Origin: Leptospira saintgironsiae
GTDB lineage: Bacteria; Spirochaetota; Leptospiria; Leptospirales; Leptospiraceae
Direction: 5' to 3'
Assembly: GCF_002811765.1 (NCBI RefSeq)
Contig: NZ_NPDR01000010.1
Span: 1-64,000 of the forward strand
DNA length: 64,000 bases
Under the pieces are notes generated by a model. It saw only the letters and a program-made list of their open reading frames with translations, was not told the origin of the DNA and made no database searches. A program made the translations under genes and the position numbers. Below are positions 17,744 to 26,287 of this stretch, piece after piece. The first letter of the stretch is position 1; each line of letters starts with the position of its first letter.

Positions 17744-18246
17744 ACATAGATCCTTTATTGGATGAAAAATTCATACTTACAATTTCCCAGATTTTCCCTG
17801 AGTTTTTGGAAAAAAACCTGGGAGTCCATGCTGTGCGTGAAGCATTCGGTCCTTCTAAAAATGAAGGTCTATGTTACGAAAATTGTACAGCAGTGGAGTT
17901 CCAAGGAGAAGCGAAGGGAAGGCTTTTTCTTGCAATGGACGGTTATACTAAACTTAAACTTTTACCAAAGATCGCTAGATCCTTTCATATAGATCCAACA
18001 ATCCGAAGCCATGCAGCTTCTATTATGCTGGAATTTGCAAACCAGATCTGTGCTGAACTTATCTCCGAAATGAAATTGGGAAGATTCCAGATAGATATTC
18101 TTCCTCCTGAAAATCTGAATAATAAACTGGTACCTATCGATCTAGAAAATTTAAGACAGTACATTCTGATCTATTTTTTGAAAGATGAGGATGCCAAAGA
18201 ATATCTGGGCAGGATCTATCTCATTCTTCTGATGCAAAAATATTAA
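17734..18246 (+). CDS. CheX-like chemotaxis phosphatase domain protein
   Basis: 170 residues. The fold pattern fits CheX/CheC/FliY proteins: an early beta sheet (NCTAVEFQGEAKGRLFLAMDG), then the helix SIMLEFANQICAELISEM carrying an E-x-x-N pair, the residues that dephosphorylate CheY-P. The ATG at 17734 lies within the preceding gene (10-nt overlap), so the two are coupled. Only one E-x-x-N helix is seen, as in CheX. It may act on a CheY-like receiver elsewhere in the genome; none is nearby. A CheX fold without phosphatase activity is the alternative. Confidence 0.68.
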   Translation: MSLNIDPLLDEKFILTISQIFPEFLEKNLGVHAVREAFGPSKNEGLCYENCTAVEFQGEAKGRLFLAMDGYTKLKLLPKIARSFHIDPTIRSHAASIMLEFANQICAELISEMKLGRFQIDILPPENLNNKLVPIDLENLRQYILIYFLKDEDAKEYLGRIYLILLMQKY

Positions 18247-18266
18247 TATATAAAAAGGCTCCGGAC

Positions 18267-19292
18267 ATGATTCGATACTCTTTCCAGGGACTCCCATTCT
18301 TACTCAAATACGCAGACATGATAGATTCTCCCGATTCTGAAATCAGGGAGGAAAATTTAAAAGTTTCTAAGAAGTCTTCCTTCAGGACCAAAATATTTCC
18401 AGGTCCAAAACATTCTCCAGTGATCTATCTACAACATGGAATGAGCAATCGTGGGATTGATGATCCGCGAATTCTAACACTTGCGAAACATCTAAAGAAT
18501 ACCGGAGCCACTGTATATCTTCCTGAACTTACAGAAGTTAAGGGGCTCGAGATCTCGGATGATACCGTTCCAAACATCAGGTCCTTATTCCAGGAGATTG
18601 TAAAAAGAGAAGGTCAGGCGATCTCATTCTTATCCGCAAGCTTCTCCGCTGGGATGGGAATGGTGGCATTGTCTGGAAAGGAAGAACAGAAAAATCTAAA
18701 ATCTGCTCTACTTGTTGGGACATATTCTGACTTCGCAGATACTCTTCCTTTCATTCTATCCAATTACGAAGTGGATCCTTATGCGGTTCATGTTTTACTT
18801 TATAATTATATTTCTAAGCTTAGGCCCAAACTTTCCAAATTAGAAGAGTTCTATTTTGAAGCCGCCTTGGATAATGGATTAAAAAGAACGGGAGAAGCGG
18901 AGAAGTCTTCTAAACTTCTGAAAAAACTAAACGAGAAAGAAAGGGATTTCGTATACTCAGTCCAATCGGATCCAGTATTTAGAATGAGTTTGGTGGAGCC
19001 TATTCTATCTGTACTGCCGCATAACTTCATTTTGCGGAATTCTCCTAAAAACTTCCTCTCTGATTGGAAGGCACCTATCGCCTTATTGCATGGATCAGAC
19101 GATCCAGTGATCTCTCCTGACGAATCAGAGCAATTATTCGATTCTTTGGGGAATGGTAAGGGAGAATGGAAGGTGATCTTAAGGTCCAAATTGATCACTC
19201 ATGGGGACCATCTTCCTTTTTACACGCAACTAGGTGAGATCCCGAAGCTTGCTGGACTATGGGGATTTTTTCTAAAAAATTCTGGTCTCTAA
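18267..19292 (+). CDS. Alpha/beta-hydrolase fold protein
   Basis: 341 residues. The nucleophile elbow is SASFSAGMGM, a GxSxG variant with Ser in the first Gly position (S-F-S-A-G). The acid and base are probably Asp of LLHGSDDPVIS and His of THGDHLPF. The early VIYLQHGMSNRGIDDP holds the HG oxyanion motif. The substrate is unknown: esterase, lipase or peptidase are all possible. There is no signal peptide, so it is cytoplasmic. It starts 20 nt after the CheX-like gene behind an AAAAGG site and may be cotranscribed with it. Confidence 0.75.
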   Translation: MIRYSFQGLPFLLKYADMIDSPDSEIREENLKVSKKSSFRTKIFPGPKHSPVIYLQHGMSNRGIDDPRILTLAKHLKNTGATVYLPELTEVKGLEISDDTVPNIRSLFQEIVKREGQAISFLSASFSAGMGMVALSGKEEQKNLKSALLVGTYSDFADTLPFILSNYEVDPYAVHVLLYNYISKLRPKLSKLEEFYFEAALDNGLKRTGEAEKSSKLLKKLNEKERDFVYSVQSDPVFRMSLVEPILSVLPHNFILRNSPKNFLSDWKAPIALLHGSDDPVISPDESEQLFDSLGNGKGEWKVILRSKLITHGDHLPFYTQLGEIPKLAGLWGFFLKNSGL

Positions 19293-19545
19293 TATTCTTT
19301 ACGTTATATTTTCTGAAAATATTCCGTCCTTAGAGGTAGGCCCCTTGTGTCTTTTTTTGGACTCCGGACTCTTGTATATTCGGAGCAAAAGGTTATAGTG
19401 GTCTGTCGTTAAAAACGCGAAAAGGAATAACCTCGCAGGTTCAAATACGATCTTTTTCGGATCCTTTAGAAGGTTTCGAAAAGGGATTTCTTCCGTGATA
19501 AAAAAAGGCGGAGGAAACTTCTTATTGAATTGTTAGCTAGGTAGT

Positions 19546-21036
19546 ATGGTTGTGAGTACAGAGCAAACTTCGGGTGTGTCAGATCAAGAGACAAGTTGGG
19601 AGAGTGTATTCTCTCTTAAGATTAGTTCGGATAATCTGGGCGCCGATCTAACGATTCGTCCCGGCATGATCAAGGGCAGGGCTCTTTCCACTAGCATTGT
19701 TATAGAATATCTTCATAATAAGGATATTTCCCAAGACCGTATTATCGGGGACAATATCTATGGCGCATTAAAACAACTACAAGCATCCACAGGTAGGATG
19801 GATTTTTCCCCTATTTCTTTCGTGGTTGCCCAAGGTTTTCCTCCTGTTAGAGGTGAGGATGGTTGGGTAAAATTCTATCATCCCCAAGCAAAAAGGGTCA
19901 AGATAGGTGAGGATGGCCACGCAGATTATAGAAATATTGAAAGATATATATATGTAAAAGCAGGCGAGAAGCTTGCGACCCTATTCGAAGGGATTCCCGG
20001 CAAACCAGGAATGGATGTTTTCGGAAAACCGATTGCTCCTCCTCCCATCAGAAGACCTAAACTTACAATTGGTAAGAATGTTCAAGAGAAGGGTCTTGTC
20101 CAAGAAAACAAACCTTTAGTAGAATATTTTGCTACCTGCAACGGCGCTATTTTCTCTACTGAATCTTCTATCACTGTTTCCCAAGAATTGCAGATCGATT
20201 CTAATGTTGGACTCGGAACTGGAAATATCAATTACGACGGAAACGTTCTCGTAAAAGGAGATGTCGAAGCTGCTACTTCTATCAAGACCCAAGGGAACTT
20301 GATGGTAAAAGGAAATGTGGAGACTTCCGATTTAGTAATCGCTCGTGACCTAGAGGTGAGTGGCGGTATTAAAGGTGATGGAAAAAATGTAATCAAGATC
20401 GGCGGTCATCTTTACGCTAAGTTTATTGAAAACGCAGAGATAGAAGTAGAAGGAGATGTTATTGTCGAAGGTTTTATCCTAAACTCTAAGATCCATTCTT
20501 TAGGAAATGTGATCCTGAATGGATCCAGCGGAAACTTAGTATCTTCTACCGTTTCAACTTATATGGGTTTGACCTGTGCAACTTTAGGTTCTCAAGCGGA
20601 GTTGGATGTAACTGTGGAGTTAGGATTTCATTTTAGGAATGAAAAAAGTTTCCAAGATCTCACTAAACGTCTTCAAGTTGCGGAGAAGGAAATAGAAAAA
20701 ATCCTTCCTAAGGTCCAACAGATCAAACAGATGGTCCAAAGGTCCAGAGGCCAGATCCCTGAGGATAAAAAAGAAGGTTATCGTATTGTTTTTGAGGAAT
20801 ATAATAAGCAGAACAAGTTTATAGAACTTGTGAAACAAAAACTGGAAGTATTAAAATCTTCCAGGTTTAATCCAGGGGAAGTTCAGCTTGTAGTTCGTAA
20901 AGGTTCTTATAAGGGAAGTATCATCAAATATAGAAGGCAAGTGGAGAAGGTTGAAAAATTCCAGTCTGCATTTATGATGCGTTTCCAACCAGGGCAAGAC
21001 AAAGCTGCCATGGTTGCTATCAAACCTCAAAAATAA
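19546..21036 (+). CDS. FapA/DUF342-family protein
   Basis: 496 residues. The central part is a right-handed beta-helix-like repeat region (GNINYDGNVLVKGDVEAATSIKTQGNLMVKGNVET, HLYAKFIENAEIEVEGDVIVEGFI), and the C-terminal third is a coiled coil (LTKRLQVAEKEIEKILPKVQQIKQ). The block LFEGIPGKPGMDVFGKPI is the DUF342 signature. Family members (FapA, flagellar assembly protein A) have an uncertain function linked to flagella, envelope or exopolymer assembly. The ATG at 19546 follows a TAGG site. The 253-nt upstream region holds no other recognised feature. It is convergent with mtnA with no gap. Confidence 0.85.
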   Translation: MVVSTEQTSGVSDQETSWESVFSLKISSDNLGADLTIRPGMIKGRALSTSIVIEYLHNKDISQDRIIGDNIYGALKQLQASTGRMDFSPISFVVAQGFPPVRGEDGWVKFYHPQAKRVKIGEDGHADYRNIERYIYVKAGEKLATLFEGIPGKPGMDVFGKPIAPPPIRRPKLTIGKNVQEKGLVQENKPLVEYFATCNGAIFSTESSITVSQELQIDSNVGLGTGNINYDGNVLVKGDVEAATSIKTQGNLMVKGNVETSDLVIARDLEVSGGIKGDGKNVIKIGGHLYAKFIENAEIEVEGDVIVEGFILNSKIHSLGNVILNGSSGNLVSSTVSTYMGLTCATLGSQAELDVTVELGFHFRNEKSFQDLTKRLQVAEKEIEKILPKVQQIKQMVQRSRGQIPEDKKEGYRIVFEEYNKQNKFIELVKQKLEVLKSSRFNPGEVQLVVRKGSYKGSIIKYRRQVEKVEKFQSAFMMRFQPGQDKAAMVAIKPQK

Positions 21037-22116
21037 TCAGCCAAAAAACTCTTTGATCTTATCCGGAGGAACAATTCCTTTCTCCGTGATAAATGCTTTG
21101 ATAAGACTTGCAGGAGTCACATCAAAAGAAGGATTGAGTGCTTTTACTCCGACTGGAGCAATTACACCTTCTGCAAGAATTGCTTCTCCCTTTTCATTTT
21201 TTAAGAAGTTTAAACGAGTCACCTCATCTTGTGTTCTCATTTCGATTGGAATTTGGGAACCGTCTGTGATCTTAAAATCAAAACTTTTTTCTGTGGCTGC
21301 AATGTAGAATGGGATCCCATGGTGTTTTGCTAAAACTGCCAAAGGATAAGTTCCAATCTTATTCGCAGAATCACCGTTAGCGGCAACTCTATCTACGCCC
21401 ACAATGACTGCGTCTATTTTTTGAGAGGACATGAGCCAGCCGGCCATACTGTCTGTGATCAGATAGTTTTCGATCCCTTCTTCCATTAGTTCCCAGGCGG
21501 TGAGTCTTGCCCCTTGTAAATACGGACGGGTCTCGTCTGCATATACAGTAAGATCATGTCCTGCTTCTTTTAGAGAACGGATCACTCCTAATGCAGTTCC
21601 ATGTCCTGCGGTTGCGAGTGCGCCTGTATTACAATGAGTGATAATTTTTAGTTTAGAAGGAGAAGAAGGAAAAAGTCCCACACCATTCTTCGCTAATGCT
21701 AAATTGTTTCTGATATCTTCTTCGAAAACATGGATTGCAAATTCTTCCGATTTCTGTTGGAGTTCCGACAACGAAACCTTATCATATTCTTCTTCCGGAA
21801 AAAGTGAAGAAAGTTCTTCGAATGCTCTACGAAGATTTACCGCAGTAGGACGGGAACCCAGGATTTTAGAAAGTAAGGTTTGGAATTCTTGGTAATCCGG
21901 TTTTTGAGAAAACTTTTTTAATTCTAAAACTGCACCGAATAACCCGGTAATGGCGATTGCAGGAGCTCCCCTGACAACCATCTCTTTGATGGCGAAAATT
22001 GCGTCCTCGGAGTTTTTAGCAGTGAACCATTCTTTTTTGCCAGGGATCTGTCTTTGGTCTAAAAGTTTGAGTCCTTCTTTTTCCCAAAAAATCGGCCTTA
22101 AGTTCTCTTTTTTCAT
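21037..22116 (-). CDS. mtnA: S-methyl-5-thioribose-1-phosphate isomerase
   Basis: 359 residues, eIF2B-alpha/beta/delta superfamily. Recognisable MtnA blocks are VVRGAPAIAITG, THCNTGALATAGHGTALGVIRS (catalytic Cys region), TRPYLQGARLTAWEL and IVGVDRVAANGDSANKIGTY (catalytic Asp). It isomerises 5-methylthioribose-1-phosphate to methylthioribulose-1-phosphate in the cytoplasmic methionine salvage pathway. No other salvage gene is adjacent. The upstream 162 nt include a GC-rich, hairpin-forming segment (22158-22233) that might regulate it. Its stop touches the stop of the FapA-like gene. Confidence 0.93.
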   Translation of the reverse strand: MKKENLRPIFWEKEGLKLLDQRQIPGKKEWFTAKNSEDAIFAIKEMVVRGAPAIAITGLFGAVLELKKFSQKPDYQEFQTLLSKILGSRPTAVNLRRAFEELSSLFPEEEYDKVSLSELQQKSEEFAIHVFEEDIRNNLALAKNGVGLFPSSPSKLKIITHCNTGALATAGHGTALGVIRSLKEAGHDLTVYADETRPYLQGARLTAWELMEEGIENYLITDSMAGWLMSSQKIDAVIVGVDRVAANGDSANKIGTYPLAVLAKHHGIPFYIAATEKSFDFKITDGSQIPIEMRTQDEVTRLNFLKNEKGEAILAEGVIAPVGVKALNPSFDVTPASLIKAFITEKGIVPPDKIKEFFG

Positions 22117-22157
22117 TTTTTTACTCTCCGAGGCTAAAGCAGGCCTTTCATTTTTTC

Positions 22158-22233
22158 GATGATTAAACTGTGATTGAAATCATCCACCGACTCCCCGGCG
22201 GATGAGGACGAACCGGGGCAGATCCCGCCCCGG
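22158..22233. promoter_or_regulatory. Structured GC-rich segment with alternative hairpins upstream of mtnA and rhomboid genes
   Basis: Three inverted repeats sit side by side. GATGATT (22158-22164) pairs with AATCATC (22178-22184). CCCCGG (22193-22198) can pair with CCGGGG (22213-22218). CCGGGGC (22213-22219) can instead pair with GCCCCGG (22227-22233). The last two share one arm, so they are mutually exclusive. G+C is far higher than surrounding DNA. It lies 42 nt from the mtnA start and 45 nt from the rhomboid start, so either gene could be controlled. It does not match a riboswitch class I can name. Confidence 0.45.
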
Positions 22234-22278
22234 CTTTGCCTACTTGACTAGGATACCAGTACCTTTAATCCTTACATA

Positions 22279-23304
22279 ATGGCAAAGAGAAATCCGACCT
22301 CAGGTCCGAAGCTTTTCGGATTCTCGCTAATTCATCCACTGAATCTGGTCTTATTCTTTAATATTTTCGTCTGGGCACTTCTCATGATGGAAGGTGGGCG
22401 AGGAATTATTACCTACTTTTTCGGATTAAACCCAAGCTTCGTTATCGAAAAGAAAATGTATTGGCAGGTGTTCACATATGGATTCCTGCACGTAGTCGGT
22501 GGTGATTTTTTTTCTTCTCTCATCCATATCGGGATGAATATGTTCGGACTATTCACAGTTGGTTTTTGGCTCTGTAGATATATTGGCGGTTGGAAATTTC
22601 TAAGTGTGTATCTTCTTTCCCAACTAGGCGGCGGACTTTTCGTTTTGTCTTTTTCTTATATAGGTTGGAAGACTGGGTTAGTTCCTGAAAATTCTATCTG
22701 GGATAGTTATCATTCCGCCACAGTTGGCGCAAGCGGCGGGGTTTTCGGAGTTCTTGCTGCATTCAGTCTAATGTTCCCTGAAGCAAGATTTGTGTTTCCT
22801 CCTGTGAGAGCAAAATTTGCTCCGTGGGTGTTGATCGGTTTTGGGTTTTCTGTAGATGCTTACTACCTTCTTCAATTCCATTCCAGCGGAGTCATGTCCC
22901 AAAGTTTTTTTGGAATGATGAGTAACTCTGGACATTTGGGTGGAGCAGTATTTGGTCTGTTTAGTTTATTAGGTCTGCAAAAATTCGGAGGAAAAACCAG
23001 AACTCCAATCTTTGTAAGAAGATGGGAGAAGCCTAAGGAGAATCAGGAAAGGGTAATCGTTCGTCCTAAAAATTTGGAAGACCCGTTTGAGACACAGGTC
23101 CGGAAAAATAGGGAACTCTTAAGCCAATTATATGGAATTTCGGACGCAAGGGAAAAGGAAAATATTCTCTCTCCTATACAAGCGGAGAATACGAATCTAT
23201 GTCCTCCCTCAGACTACAATCCTGAGGATATGTTTTGTCTTCGTTGTGAATGGCTTCAGAATTGCGAATTAAGAAAATTAAAGAAAGATCTCCCTGAACT
23301 TTGA
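22279..23304 (+). CDS. Rhomboid-family intramembrane serine protease with Cys-rich tail
   Basis: 341 residues with six or seven membrane spans. The catalytic Ser152 is in GASGGVFG and His219 in SGHLGGAVFG, the rhomboid dyad on TM4 and TM6. The oxyanion/N-loop region is less clear. After the membrane domain a polar cytoplasmic tail of about 100 residues ends with four Cys, C308-x11-C320-x2-C323-x5-C329. They could bind Zn2+ or an Fe-S cluster. It would cleave membrane protein substrates near the membrane. It starts with ATG 162 nt from divergent mtnA, next to the structured GC-rich segment. Confidence 0.87.
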   Translation: MAKRNPTSGPKLFGFSLIHPLNLVLFFNIFVWALLMMEGGRGIITYFFGLNPSFVIEKKMYWQVFTYGFLHVVGGDFFSSLIHIGMNMFGLFTVGFWLCRYIGGWKFLSVYLLSQLGGGLFVLSFSYIGWKTGLVPENSIWDSYHSATVGASGGVFGVLAAFSLMFPEARFVFPPVRAKFAPWVLIGFGFSVDAYYLLQFHSSGVMSQSFFGMMSNSGHLGGAVFGLFSLLGLQKFGGKTRTPIFVRRWEKPKENQERVIVRPKNLEDPFETQVRKNRELLSQLYGISDAREKENILSPIQAENTNLCPPSDYNPEDMFCLRCEWLQNCELRKLKKDLPEL

Positions 23305-23422
23305 AAGAATTTTTGAGAACTTTTTCGTCTATCTTGTTATAATAAGTATAGGCGGAAATTTCTGGACATAAATTGAATACGTCCATAGAATAGTTTCCGT
23401 CCGAAAATTCGGACAATCGGCT

Positions 23423-23884
23423 TTGAGGACCTCAGTAAAATTGGCGGATAAAAAGAAAACAATTCTCCCCGACGTTCTTATGAGGGAGAAATTACAAAAA
23501 ATCGCCCTTAACGAAAAAGCAAAAGCAGCCAGGATAGTAGGGTCTGACAAAGTCGGATCTGAAGTTGATCCCAGAAGGGAAGATGGGCCAGGCTCTAAAA
23601 TTTTTAAGGCCATAGACGAATCCCTCTCTGATCTTAGATATTATTTTCTGGAAGGAGAATACGGGGACAAGGTTGCGGACCTATTCAATCGTAACGAAAG
23701 CCAATTCGACAGATTGGGTATTACTCCCAGAAGATTTTTGGAATTCGCAAGAGAGTCCTTTGATCGTTTCAAACAATTACAGAAAAAAATGCCTTTAGAA
23801 CCAATGAACAAAAAGGGTTGGGAATATCTAGAAAGAAGTTTGTCTGAATTAATCGGCAAACTTAATGAGAAATTCAATAAGTAA
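23423..23884 (+). CDS. Conserved-looking hypothetical protein
   Basis: 153 residues, soluble, very charged and helical, with no signal peptide or membrane segment. The N-terminus is basic and the central part has short hydrophobic helices (FKAIDESLSDLRYYFLEGEYGDKVADLFN). The end is an amphipathic helix (LERSLSELIGKLNEKFNK). I recognise no family. The annotated start is a TTG at 23423. A TTG at 23441 (LADKKK) with GAGGA about 11 nt upstream would give 147 residues and may be better. A clear terminator follows at 23923-23940. Codon use matches the neighbours. Confidence 0.7.
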   Translation: MRTSVKLADKKKTILPDVLMREKLQKIALNEKAKAARIVGSDKVGSEVDPRREDGPGSKIFKAIDESLSDLRYYFLEGEYGDKVADLFNRNESQFDRLGITPRRFLEFARESFDRFKQLQKKMPLEPMNKKGWEYLERSLSELIGKLNEKFNK

Positions 23885-23920
23885 GATTTAATCCTTCTAA
23901 CCACTTCTGAATAAATAAAA

Positions 23921-23945
23921 AAGCCGCAGAATTCTGCGGCTTTTT
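23921..23945. terminator. Bidirectional rho-independent terminator
   Basis: The perfect 18-nt palindrome GCCGCAGAATTCTGCGGC (23923-23940) has AAAAAA before it and TTTTT after it. It lies between the rightward hypothetical gene (stop 23884) and the leftward CitE-like gene (stop 23969) and can end transcripts from both. Confidence 0.92.
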
Positions 23946-23968
23946 CGTTTTGAGATCCAGTTAAAAGA

Positions 23969-24958
23969 TTAGAAGAATCTTTTCGAAGCTTCTTCTGGAA
24001 TTGCAATACCAGTAAGTTTTGCTTTTTGAAGAACTTCCCAGAAGTAACGGTAAGTTGCTCTGTCGTGAAGATCTCCGTCGTGTTGGATTGGTCCCCATTC
24101 TGCATCCTGAGCTTTTACAAGGATCGCTGCAGAAGTTTGAACTTCGCTATAGTCTGGAGCCATCGCATCTAAGATTGCTTGGATCTGAGTTGGATAGATG
24201 GACCACATACGAAGGAATCCGAACTCATCGTGAGCTCTTTTTGCATCTTTATAAGTTTGGTATTGGTTTTTAAGGTCAAGAGTAACGTTATGAGCTGGGA
24301 TTACTCCGTGAGCGAGTGCTGCAGCCACACAAGAAGCTTTTGCTCTTCTTAATAATTCGTGATCGAATTGTCCTGGGCTTTTCATACAAGAAGCAGGGAT
24401 TGCTCCGTGGTGTCCTGAGATGAAGTCCATTAGACCGAAATCAACTACTTGCATCCAAGGAAGAGCAGCGATCTTGTCAACGTCAGCAAGTGCTCCGTGA
24501 GTTTCGATCAAAACGTGGATTGGGATCTCTCTAGTGATTCCTGCTTTTTTAGCAGCACCTTGGATATAAGTAATCATTTCTTCCACTTGGGAAGCTTTTG
24601 TAGGTTTAGGAATAGTGATGTATGCGATCTTGTTTCCTGCACCTGGAACGATAATGTCTACGTCTTGTTTCCAGAAAGCGTTGGTATAATCGTGGATCCT
24701 TACACCGCTCATGTTATGTTTATTGAGTTCGGAGTTTTGGATACGGACGATCATTTCCGCGTGTTCTTTTTCTTTTCCGGTTTGAGCACCATCTTCGCAG
24801 TCCATGGTGATGTCGAAAAGACCGCCGAGTTTGTTTTGTAACTCTAGAGCTTTAGTGATCAGTTTTTCGGATCCGGCAAAATGTTCGCAGGCCGGGATGA
24901 TAGGGAAAGGTTTTTCTCCTTCGAATAATGCATCCTTAGGATGTGGTAATTTGGACAT
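23969..24958 (-). CDS. HpcH/HpaI aldolase/citrate lyase (CitE-like) family protein
   Basis: 329 residues. The TIM-barrel blocks FDITMDCEDGAQTG, IPIHVLIETHGALADV and WMQVVDFGLMDFISGHHGAIP carry the acidic residues that bind Mg2+ and the CoA thioester substrate in CitE, malyl-CoA lyase and citramalyl-CoA lyase. Candidate ligands are Glu of IETHG and Asp of MDFIS. Likely role: cleavage or formation of a malyl- or citramalyl-CoA-type thioester. No partner CitD or CitF gene is adjacent, so it is not part of a citrate lyase complex here. The ATG at 24958 follows AAAAGG. Confidence 0.82.
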   Translation of the reverse strand: MSKLPHPKDALFEGEKPFPIIPACEHFAGSEKLITKALELQNKLGGLFDITMDCEDGAQTGKEKEHAEMIVRIQNSELNKHNMSGVRIHDYTNAFWKQDVDIIVPGAGNKIAYITIPKPTKASQVEEMITYIQGAAKKAGITREIPIHVLIETHGALADVDKIAALPWMQVVDFGLMDFISGHHGAIPASCMKSPGQFDHELLRRAKASCVAAALAHGVIPAHNVTLDLKNQYQTYKDAKRAHDEFGFLRMWSIYPTQIQAILDAMAPDYSEVQTSAAILVKAQDAEWGPIQHDGDLHDRATYRYFWEVLQKAKLTGIAIPEEASKRFF

Positions 24959-25060
24959 ACAAGTACCTTTTAAGTTTTTGCGATTTTAGCCTAGCTCGGC
25001 TGTCTTAGAACAGGGTTTTCAGGAAAGGCCTTCCAGGCAACGGATTTTTGGAGCGATTGC

Positions 25061-25993
25061 TTAGGCTTCTAAGAGTTGTAGAATGACCGCTTTCTGTGCA
25101 TCCAGACGGTTCTCCGCCTGTTGGAAGATAATGGATCTAGGACTTCTGACCACTTCTCTAGTAATTTCGTATCCAGAGTGGATAGGCATATCGTGCATAA
25201 CCTTTGCCTTGGTCTCTTTCAATAATGAATCATTGATCTGGAAAGGCATCATTAGGTTCATACGTTCCTTCTTCTTGTCCGCGAAAGCTGGATCATTGAA
25301 GAATTCCATGTCTACCCAGGTATCAGTATAAATATAGTCCGCATTCTTTACGGAACGGATCAGGTCAGTCTCCCATTGGATTGTGCCCTTCTTCTTCGCC
25401 CTTTCCACAGTGTCCTGATCTATGTTTTCTGTCTCTGCAATCGGGGTGAGAAGAGTAAGTTCCATTCCTAAAGCGGAAGTGATCCCGATGAGAGAATTTA
25501 CTACGTTATTATGCACACCGATATAGGTGAGCTTTAACTCTTTAAGAGGTTTAGGATTGTCCATCACGATGGTGAGAATATCCGCAAGAGACTGGCAAGG
25601 ATGGAATTTATTACAACATCCATTGATGACTGGGACCTGAGAACCCGACTTGAGCTGTAAAAGTTCCTCATGTTTTCTCATCCGAGCCATGATAACAGAA
25701 ACGTTTCTGGAAAGATATTCTGCTTCGAGGTCAATGTCAGAAAGAAGAAAGTTAGAAGTCATCCAATCCAAATAGATTGCATGTCCTCCCATTTCAGTCA
25801 TTGCTACTTCGAAAGAAACTCTGGTACGAGTGCTAGTCTTTTGGAAGAGCATTGCAAGAGTTCTACCGGTCATATGTCCCAGATAATTGGCCCTATGATT
25901 TTTCACATGGACAGCAAATTGTAGAAGGTCCAGGACTTCTGCGTCCGACCAATCTTGCCAAGAGATAAGATGTTTGATTTTAGGTGCTTCCAT
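25061..25993 (-). CDS. Ornithine/aspartate-carbamoyltransferase-like enzyme with altered substrate motif
   Basis: 310 residues of transcarbamylase fold. Carbamoyl-phosphate motifs are intact: S54-T-R-T-R58 and H131-P-C-Q134. The amino-acid side is altered. The ornithine-binding DxxxSMG of OTC reads D224-T-W-V-D228-M-E, and the catalytic HCLP reads HDMP with Asp268 replacing the Cys. The C-terminal block SIIFQQAENRLDAQKAV is typical of the family. The protein is therefore probably a true carbamoyltransferase, but for a substrate other than ornithine, or with altered mechanism. It is usually easy to call this argF, and I avoid that symbol. No other arginine gene is adjacent, although a NAGS-like gene is at 40939. 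Confidence 0.82.
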   Translation of the reverse strand: MEAPKIKHLISWQDWSDAEVLDLLQFAVHVKNHRANYLGHMTGRTLAMLFQKTSTRTRVSFEVAMTEMGGHAIYLDWMTSNFLLSDIDLEAEYLSRNVSVIMARMRKHEELLQLKSGSQVPVINGCCNKFHPCQSLADILTIVMDNPKPLKELKLTYIGVHNNVVNSLIGITSALGMELTLLTPIAETENIDQDTVERAKKKGTIQWETDLIRSVKNADYIYTDTWVDMEFFNDPAFADKKKERMNLMMPFQINDSLLKETKAKVMHDMPIHSGYEITREVVRSPRSIIFQQAENRLDAQKAVILQLLEA

Positions 25994-26077
25994 AGACCGG
26001 TAAACTATTACAGTCTAGAAAATCAGCGCAGGTAGATTCGACAATCTCAAAACTCTGATAGGTAGGGAAGGAAAAGG

Positions 26078-26101
26078 GGGAGGGATATGAATCTCCCTCC
26101 C
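26078..26101. other. Hairpin-forming sequence upstream of the transcarbamylase gene
   Basis: GGGAGGGA (26078-26085) and TCCCTCCC (26094-26101) form a perfect 8-bp stem with an 8-nt loop. It lies in the 294-nt region between the divergent transcarbamylase and RF3 genes. It lacks a downstream T-run, so a terminator is unlikely. Confidence 0.45.
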
Positions 26102-26287
26102 TAAGTGTTTTCCGGGGAAAAAAGCGTGATCCAGTTTCTTTATAAGAAATGGATTAGGCCGGAAGAATAAGACCTTTTAGTTACGCTGGTTTTACCGAAG
26201 GAATACGAATCCGTGAAGAATTAAGCTCTGTTTTCATGCTGACAAGGGCCATCGTTCCAAAAACGTTTCCTAATAGAGAGGGGAAAC

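Noticed and set aside
19420..19460. GGTTCAAAT resembling a tRNA T-loop
   Set aside because: No acceptor, D or anticodon stems can be formed around it.
24449..24841. 130-codon frame antisense to the CitE-like gene
   Set aside because: A coding-strand shadow without its own initiation signals.
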